Below are positions 59,587 to 64,000 of a stretch of 64,000 nucleotides of DNA, piece after piece. A model generated the notes under the pieces. That model did not search any database and had not been told where the DNA came from. It saw only the letters and a program-made list of their open reading frames with translations. The stretch's first letter is position 1; each line of letters starts with the position of its first letter. The DNA is from Candidatus Aminicenantota bacterium. GTDB taxonomy: Bacteria > Acidobacteriota > Aminicenantia > Aminicenantales > Saccharicenantaceae. The stretch is taken from contig JAGNLW010000001.1 in assembly GCA_017999365.1 (NCBI GenBank), forward strand, positions 1,000,239-1,064,238. Reading direction: 5' to 3'. The position numbers and the translations under genes are program-made.

Positions 59587-60504
59587 ATGGCACGCTCCCT
59601 CCGCTCCGCGTCCCTCGCGACCGTCGCCGTGACGGTCCCGGTCCTCGTCCTGGCCGCGGCCCTCGTCTCCGCTTCGCCCGGCCGCAAGGACGCCCTCAAG
59701 GGCGCCGGCATCCGCAGCTCGACCTACGGCCGGCCGACCGATCCCGGCCCGGGCTACTGGGCCCGCACCGGCGCGGCCATCGCGGCCAAGTTCCCGGGGG
59801 CCAAGCCGGAGGCCGTCTGGATCGTCAGCCGCCTCGACGGCCGCGGCACCCGGATGTCCTTCCCGGTCCCGCCGGGGGGCGACCCGCTCATCACGGGCAT
59901 GGACGATGACCTCAGCGAGCCCGTCCTGCGGCTCTTCGACGCGTTGGGCTACCGCGTCTGGCTCCAGACCGAGCCGGGCTGGGCGCCCGTCGACAAGGCC
60001 TTCCACGTCATGCTCGACCGCTACGGACACCATCCTTCTGTCATCGGCGTCGGCGTCGACGTCGAATGGCACCGTTCGAACGATCCCGACAAGGGCGATC
60101 CGGTGACCGACGAGATGGCCAAGACGTGGCTGGCTGCGGCCCGCTCCCATAATCCGGCCTACCGGATGTTCCTCAAGCACTTCCGGGAGGAGGTCATGCC
60201 GCCGACGGCCCGCGAGGGCATCCTGTTCATCGACGACAGCCAGATCTACGAATCGCTCGGGGCCATGGTCGCCGAGTTCGCCAAGTGGGGCCGGACCTTC
60301 GCCCCGGCCCCGGTCGGGTTCCAGTACGGCTACCAGACCGACAAGCCCTGGTGGAGCCGGATGAAGGACCCGGTCAAGGAGATCGGCGACCGCATCCTGG
60401 CCGCCACGCCGAACGCGGAGACCCTCATTTGGGTCGATTTCTCGGTCCGCGACGTCTTCCCGCCCGATCCGGCCAAGGGCGACCGGCTGCCGCCGGGGAA
60501 GTGA
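59587..60504 (+). CDS. Secreted protein of unknown function, TIM-barrel-like
   Basis: 305 residues, signal peptide (TVAVTVPVLVLAAALVSASPG). Family not recognised by name. Alternating strands and acidic ends suggest a glycosidase-like barrel: AVWIVSRLDGRGTRMSFPVP, YRVWLQTEPGWAPVDK, VIGVGVDVEWHRSNDPDKGDPVTDEMA, REGILFIDDSQIYESL, PVGFQYGYQTDKPWWSRMKDP and ETLIWVDFSVRDVFPPDP. The Asp/Glu at the strand ends (DVEW, DDSQ) could be catalytic. AGGAGG lies 5 nt before the ATG. Followed at 29 nt by the MaoC-like gene. Confidence 0.75.
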   Translation: MARSLRSASLATVAVTVPVLVLAAALVSASPGRKDALKGAGIRSSTYGRPTDPGPGYWARTGAAIAAKFPGAKPEAVWIVSRLDGRGTRMSFPVPPGGDPLITGMDDDLSEPVLRLFDALGYRVWLQTEPGWAPVDKAFHVMLDRYGHHPSVIGVGVDVEWHRSNDPDKGDPVTDEMAKTWLAAARSHNPAYRMFLKHFREEVMPPTAREGILFIDDSQIYESLGAMVAEFAKWGRTFAPAPVGFQYGYQTDKPWWSRMKDPVKEIGDRILAATPNAETLIWVDFSVRDVFPPDPAKGDRLPPGK

Positions 60505-60533
60505 CGGGCGGCGGAAGGTCCGGAGGAGCGACG

Positions 60534-60995
60534 GTGTTCGGAAAGCGCCTGAGCCCGCGCAGGCTGAAAGCCATGCTCGGAAGAGAGATCGGCCTGTCGG
60601 ACTGGTTCACCGTCACCCAGGAGCGCATCGACGCCTTCGCCGGGGCGACCGAGGACCGGCAGTGGATCCACGTCGACCCGGAGCGGGCGGCCCGCGGCCC
60701 CCTCGGCGGCACGGTCGCCCACGGCTTCCTCCTGCTGTCGCTCGTCCCCTTTTTCAATTTCGAGAACGAGGTCTTTTCCGGCCGTTTCCGGATGGCCGTC
60801 AACTACGGCCTCGACCGGGTCCGCTTCCCCCACGCCGTCCGGGCCGGCTCGCGGGTCCGCAACCGGGCCGTCCTCAAGAAGATCGAGAAGCGCGGCTTCC
60901 GCAAGGTCCTGGTCGCGGTCGAGAACACGATGGAGATCGAAGGCGCCGACAAGCCGGCCATGGTCGCCGAGGTCCTGGCCCTGATCTACCTCTAG
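60534..60995 (+). CDS. MaoC-like (R)-hydratase, hot-dog fold
   Basis: 153 residues. Signature TQERIDAFAGATEDRQWIHVDPERA with the hydratase Asp/His pair, then GPLGGTVAHGFLLLSLVPFF, NYGLDRVRFPHAVRAGSRVRNRAVL, the standard single-domain enoyl-CoA hydratase 2 pattern. It hydrates enoyl-CoA to (R)-3-hydroxyacyl-CoA, or acts on a related thioester. The GTG at 60534 with GGAGGAG 5 nt upstream is chosen. Confidence 0.9.
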   Translation: MFGKRLSPRRLKAMLGREIGLSDWFTVTQERIDAFAGATEDRQWIHVDPERAARGPLGGTVAHGFLLLSLVPFFNFENEVFSGRFRMAVNYGLDRVRFPHAVRAGSRVRNRAVLKKIEKRGFRKVLVAVENTMEIEGADKPAMVAEVLALIYL

Positions 60996-61004
60996 GAGCC
61001 GTAC

Positions 61005-61616
61005 ATGCCCAGCGCCGAGACCATTCTCGCCCAGCTCCGGACCATCGCCGTCCAATGGAAGTCCCTGGCCATCCTCTTCCACGTCTATTTCGGGATCCTG
61101 GCCGCGGCCCTCGTCGCGGGCATCCGCCCGTCGCGCAGGAGCGCCGGCCGCTTGTTGGCTCTGCCGTTCGTGGCCGTGAGCGCCGTGGCCTGGGTCGAGG
61201 GCAATCCCTTCAACGGCGCCGTCTTTGCCCTCCTGTGGATCATGCTACTGGTCCTGGCCCGCCGTCTGCCCACGGACAGGCTCCGCCTCGCGCCGCCCGC
61301 GCTTTTAGTCCCCGGCATCGCCCTGTTCCTCTTCGGCTGGGCCTATCCCCATTTTCTGGAGGGGGAGCCGGCGTGGGTTTACCTCTACCGGGCCCCGACC
61401 GGCCTCATCCCGTGCCCGACGCTATCCATCGTCATCGGGCTCACGCTCGTCGCCGACGGATTCCGCTCCCGGGCTCTCGGCCTGACCCTGGGCCTGGCCG
61501 GCTTGCTCTACGGCGCCATCGGCGTCTTCCGCCTCGGCGTCGCCTTGGACGCCGTCCTCCTCGCCGGCGCCGTCCTGATGCTGGCCGTCGCTTTCCGGAA
61601 GCCCCCGGCCTTATAA
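61005..61616 (+). CDS. DUF6064 family membrane protein
   Basis: 203 residues with six predicted helices (SLAILFHVYFGILAAALVAGI, LLALPFVAVSAVAWVEG, VFALLWIMLLVLARRLP and others). The conserved WVEGNPFN, FGWAYPHFL and LIPCPTLSIVIGLTL segments are those of DUF6064; their function is unknown. It starts 9 nt after the MaoC gene, so it is probably co-transcribed. Confidence 0.82.
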   Translation: MPSAETILAQLRTIAVQWKSLAILFHVYFGILAAALVAGIRPSRRSAGRLLALPFVAVSAVAWVEGNPFNGAVFALLWIMLLVLARRLPTDRLRLAPPALLVPGIALFLFGWAYPHFLEGEPAWVYLYRAPTGLIPCPTLSIVIGLTLVADGFRSRALGLTLGLAGLLYGAIGVFRLGVALDAVLLAGAVLMLAVAFRKPPAL

Positions 61617-61644
61617 TGGGCCTATCGCCCCGGAGGAGGGAACC

Positions 61645-62127
61645 ATGGACATCAAATCCATCGCCGTCGACAAGCCCGAGGACATGAACTTCATCCTCGG
61701 CCAGGCCCACTTCATCAAGACGGTCGAGGACATCCACGAGGCCATCGTCACGACCGCCCCGCATGTGAAGTTCGGGCTGGCCTTCTGCGAGTCGTCCGGT
61801 CTGGCCCTCGTCCGCCGCTCCGGCAACGACGAGGCCCTGGTCGAGATCGCCGTCAAGAACGCCCTGGCCGTCGGGGCCGGGCATTCGTTCTTCATCTTCC
61901 TGACCGGCGGCTTCCCGGTCAACATCCTCAACGCCGTCAAGGCCGTGCCCGAGGTCTGCGGCATCTACTGCGCCACGGCCAATCCGGCCGAGGTCGTCGT
62001 CGCCGAGACGGACCAGGGCCGGGGCATCCTGGGCGTCGTCGACGGCGTCCGGACCAAGGGCGTCGAGGGCCCCGACGGCGTCGCCTGGCGCAAGGGCTTC
62101 CTGCGGCAGATCGGCTACAAGCTCTGA
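61645..62127 (+). CDS. Adenosine-specific kinase family protein
   Basis: 160 residues, the family's normal size. MDIKSIAVDKPEDMNFILGQAHFIKTVEDIHEAIVTT, then VKFGLAFCESSGLALVRRSGND, GAGHSFFIFLTGGFPVNILNAVK, VCGIYCATANPAEVVVAETDQGRGILGVVDG. The family phosphorylates or binds adenosine and is found mostly in archaea and thermophilic or anaerobic bacteria. GGAGGAGGG lies 5 nt before the ATG. Confidence 0.93.
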   Translation: MDIKSIAVDKPEDMNFILGQAHFIKTVEDIHEAIVTTAPHVKFGLAFCESSGLALVRRSGNDEALVEIAVKNALAVGAGHSFFIFLTGGFPVNILNAVKAVPEVCGIYCATANPAEVVVAETDQGRGILGVVDGVRTKGVEGPDGVAWRKGFLRQIGYKL

Positions 62128-62137
62128 ACGGCCGCCC

Positions 62138-63367
62138 GTGAAAGCGCCCTCGCCCCTCTCGAGGACCCTGGCCGCCCTCGCCGCGGCGCTCGTCGCCGCC
62201 CTGCCCCTCGCGGCCCAGTTACGGGACGACTTCACGATCCTGCGTAAGGACCCGGCCGGCGCGGCGGGGTGGGCGACGCGGACCGGAGAGGGGCGGGCCG
62301 TCATGGACATCCTGCCGGGAGACGGCTTCGCTGCGGTCTCGGTCGACGCGACGGCCGACCGGCGCAACGTCTGGTGGGCCGTCATCGCCCGGCGCGTCTC
62401 GGGGGCCCTCGACATGGCCCGCCTGGCCCGGCCCGGCACGGAGCTCCGGGTCGAGGCCCGGGTCCGGACCGACACGGCCCCGCGGCGGATCAACCTCAGC
62501 TTCAACACGCAGAAGACCACGGACTTCCACAGCCACCTCATGGAGTACGACCTGGCCGAGGCCGGCCGCTGGTATACGATCAGTCTGACGACGAGCGGCT
62601 TCGAAGCCGGCCCGGGCGACACCGTCAACGTCCAAATGGCCCTGATGGACTGGGGCCTCGGCCGCTACCGCGTCGACATCGACTATCTCGAGGTCGATGT
62701 GGTCGAGGCGGCGCAAGCCGGCCCCGATCTGGGCCCGCCCATCCCCTATCATCCGCCCGTCGCCGATCCTTCCGCCTTCGCTTTGGCCCTGCCGGCCGCG
62801 GCCGACCTGACCGTCGACACGGCCGAGCCCGGCGTCAGCCTCGACGACTGGAAGCTCGCGGACGGCGGCGGGACGGCCCGCGTCCTCTCGGCCGGCGGGA
62901 CGCGCCTCGTCCTGCTGCACTGGGACTTCACGGGCCTGGCCGGGCGCGAGGTCGCCGGTCCGGGCCTGCTCGAGCTGACGACGCGCGCCGTGGCCGTCCC
63001 GGGGACGGAGCGGCCCGATTTCGGCCAGCTCCGCGTCGTCGAGACGATTGGCGGCGATCCGGCCTGGGACGAGCGGACGGCGACCTGGACTTCGATCGCG
63101 GGGGGCCGGCCGCGCGACCTCGTCCTCAACCCACAGCCGATCATCGACGCCCCTGTCACGGCCGGCGACGGCGCGAAGACCTATCTGACCGTCCCGGCCG
63201 TCGTCCTGCAGCGCCTGCTCGACGGGAAAACCCTCGGCATCGCCCTGACCCCGCTGGGCTCGATCGAGGCCTCGTTCTACGCCCGCGAGGAGCGCGGCGG
63301 GACCCTGGCTCCGCGGCTCCTCTTCAACATCCTTCAGAAGCCATCCGGAAGCCCTGACTCGAAATGA
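62138..63367 (+). CDS. Secreted protein with carbohydrate-binding-like beta domains
   Basis: 409 residues, signal peptide (LSRTLAALAAALVAALPLAAQ), GTG start 10 nt after the previous gene. N-terminal half resembles a jelly-roll module (WWAVIARRVSGALDMARLA, ELRVEARVRTDTAPRRINLSFNTQ, YRVDIDYLEVDVVEA). The C-terminal half resembles the DNRLRE/CBM96-like repeats of surface proteins (LVLLHWDFTGLAGREVAGPGLLELTTRAV, WDERTATWTSIAGG). Probably binds a polysaccharide; no catalytic motif seen. Confidence 0.72.
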   Translation: MKAPSPLSRTLAALAAALVAALPLAAQLRDDFTILRKDPAGAAGWATRTGEGRAVMDILPGDGFAAVSVDATADRRNVWWAVIARRVSGALDMARLARPGTELRVEARVRTDTAPRRINLSFNTQKTTDFHSHLMEYDLAEAGRWYTISLTTSGFEAGPGDTVNVQMALMDWGLGRYRVDIDYLEVDVVEAAQAGPDLGPPIPYHPPVADPSAFALALPAAADLTVDTAEPGVSLDDWKLADGGGTARVLSAGGTRLVLLHWDFTGLAGREVAGPGLLELTTRAVAVPGTERPDFGQLRVVETIGGDPAWDERTATWTSIAGGRPRDLVLNPQPIIDAPVTAGDGAKTYLTVPAVVLQRLLDGKTLGIALTPLGSIEASFYAREERGGTLAPRLLFNILQKPSGSPDSK

Positions 63368-63383
63368 TGGCAGGGGGGACCTC

Positions 63384-64000
63384 ATGAACGAAAAAGCCGT
63401 GGCCAAGGACCGCCTGTTCTCGCTCGACGCCCTGCGCGGCTTCGACATGTTCTGGATCATCGGCGGCGACGCCTTCTTCCGTACGTTGGCCGAGGTGACG
63501 GACTGGGGCTGGGCCCGGGGCTGGGCGGCCCAGCTCGAGCACGCCGAATGGGCCGGCTTCCACTTCTACGACCTCATCTTCCCCCTGTTCATGTTCATCT
63601 CGGGCGTGGCCATGCCCTTCTCCCTCCTGGCCAAGGCCGAGACCGCCGCGGACAAGCGGCCGGTCTACATCAAGCTGATCAAGCGGGCCCTGCTCCTCGT
63701 CCTGCTGGGTTTCATTTACAACCACCTGACCGACCTCCGCTTCGCCACCCAGCGCTGGGCCAGCGTCCTCGGCCAGATCGGCCTGGCCTACCTCTTCGCG
63801 GCATTGATCATGCTCAACGTCCGCTCCCTCCGGGGCCGGCTGGCCGCGCTCGCGGCCGTTTTGGGCGGCGTGGCCGTCCTCCAGCTCCTCGTCCCCGTCC
63901 CCGGCGTCGGGGCGGGCGTGCTGACGCCGGAGGGCAGCATCAACGGCTGGCTCGACCGCCTGCTCCTGCCGGGCCGCCTCTACGACAAGGTCTTCGACCC
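63384..64000 (+). CDS. DUF5009/heparan-alpha-glucosaminide N-acetyltransferase-like membrane protein (3' end cut off)
   Basis: The first 205 residues are present; the window ends inside the gene. The family hallmark LFSLDALRGFDMFWIIGGDAFF opens the protein, followed by FYDLIFPLFMFISGVAMPFSL, KRALLLVLLGFIYNHL, RWASVLGQIGLAYLFAALIML and helices continuing to the edge. These are multi-pass transporter-acetyltransferases related to lysosomal HGSNAT; bacterial versions often sit with glycan-use genes. GGGGGG lies 6 nt before the ATG. It follows the secreted carbohydrate-binding-like protein by 16 nt. Confidence 0.85.
   Translation, partial: MNEKAVAKDRLFSLDALRGFDMFWIIGGDAFFRTLAEVTDWGWARGWAAQLEHAEWAGFHFYDLIFPLFMFISGVAMPFSLLAKAETAADKRPVYIKLIKRALLLVLLGFIYNHLTDLRFATQRWASVLGQIGLAYLFAALIMLNVRSLRGRLAALAAVLGGVAVLQLLVPVPGVGAGVLTPEGSINGWLDRLLLPGRLYDKVFD

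Overview
The window is G+C-rich bacterial chromosome, diderm in character: LptF/LptG permease, TonB-dependent receptors, lipoproteins and beta-barrel proteins are all present. GWxTD-domain proteins, Oar-like TonB receptors with an N-terminal carboxypeptidase-regulatory domain and a DUF6064 protein together suggest the Aminicenantes/Acidobacteriota side of the tree. That placement is inference from gene content; there is no rRNA in the window. Genes are dense, often overlap by 1-4 nt, and the strand switches every few genes.

Layout. 0.2-9.2 kb: M20 hydrolase, HDAC-like deacylase, pyruvate phosphate dikinase, an aminotransferase/rhodanese/DoxX operon and an outer-membrane barrel. 9.4-16.2 kb: a large rhs locus read leftward, with an A+T-rich tip encoding an M15-type peptidase and a small exported protein directly downstream. 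The rhs frame is cut by one amber codon. 16.6-24.9 kb: pyrK-pyrD-pyrF, Yip1, tRNA-Gly/Cys, a secreted repeat protein, ddl-ruvX-mltG and a secreted protein with a long leader. 24.9-39.6 kb: a surface/export region with two paralogous TonB-dependent receptors, flanked by three GWxTD proteins, a TPR protein and an alkaline-phosphatase-superfamily/TPR protein. 39.7-49.4 kb: EndoQ-type nuclease, BFN nuclease, fused LptF-LptG, groESL with CIRCE, Fis-like HTH, CvpA, PHP, purC, pgeF. 49.5-64 kb: P1 peptidase, racemase, rpsU, lipA, phosphoesterase, DUF1848, acidic zinc-ribbon membrane protein, SDR, tRNA-Val, a kinase remnant, CYTH protein, and a run of secreted or small metabolic genes ending in a cut-off acyltransferase-like membrane protein.

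A 29-bp perfect or near-perfect palindrome (arms GGGGACAYGTACC / GGTACRTGTCCCC, 3-nt loop) occurs nine times plus one half copy, mostly between genes. One copy lies in frame inside pgeF, and the half copy encodes the C-terminus of the DoxX-like protein. The most system-like candidate is the rhs module: conserved high-G+C cage, unusual Ig-like insertion, swapped A+T-rich peptidoglycan-peptidase tip and a putative exported immunity protein. Second is the twin TonB-receptor/GWxTD locus, in which one receptor has a textbook sigma-54 promoter. Several other promoters place the transcription start within a few bases of the start codon, suggesting frequent leaderless mRNAs.
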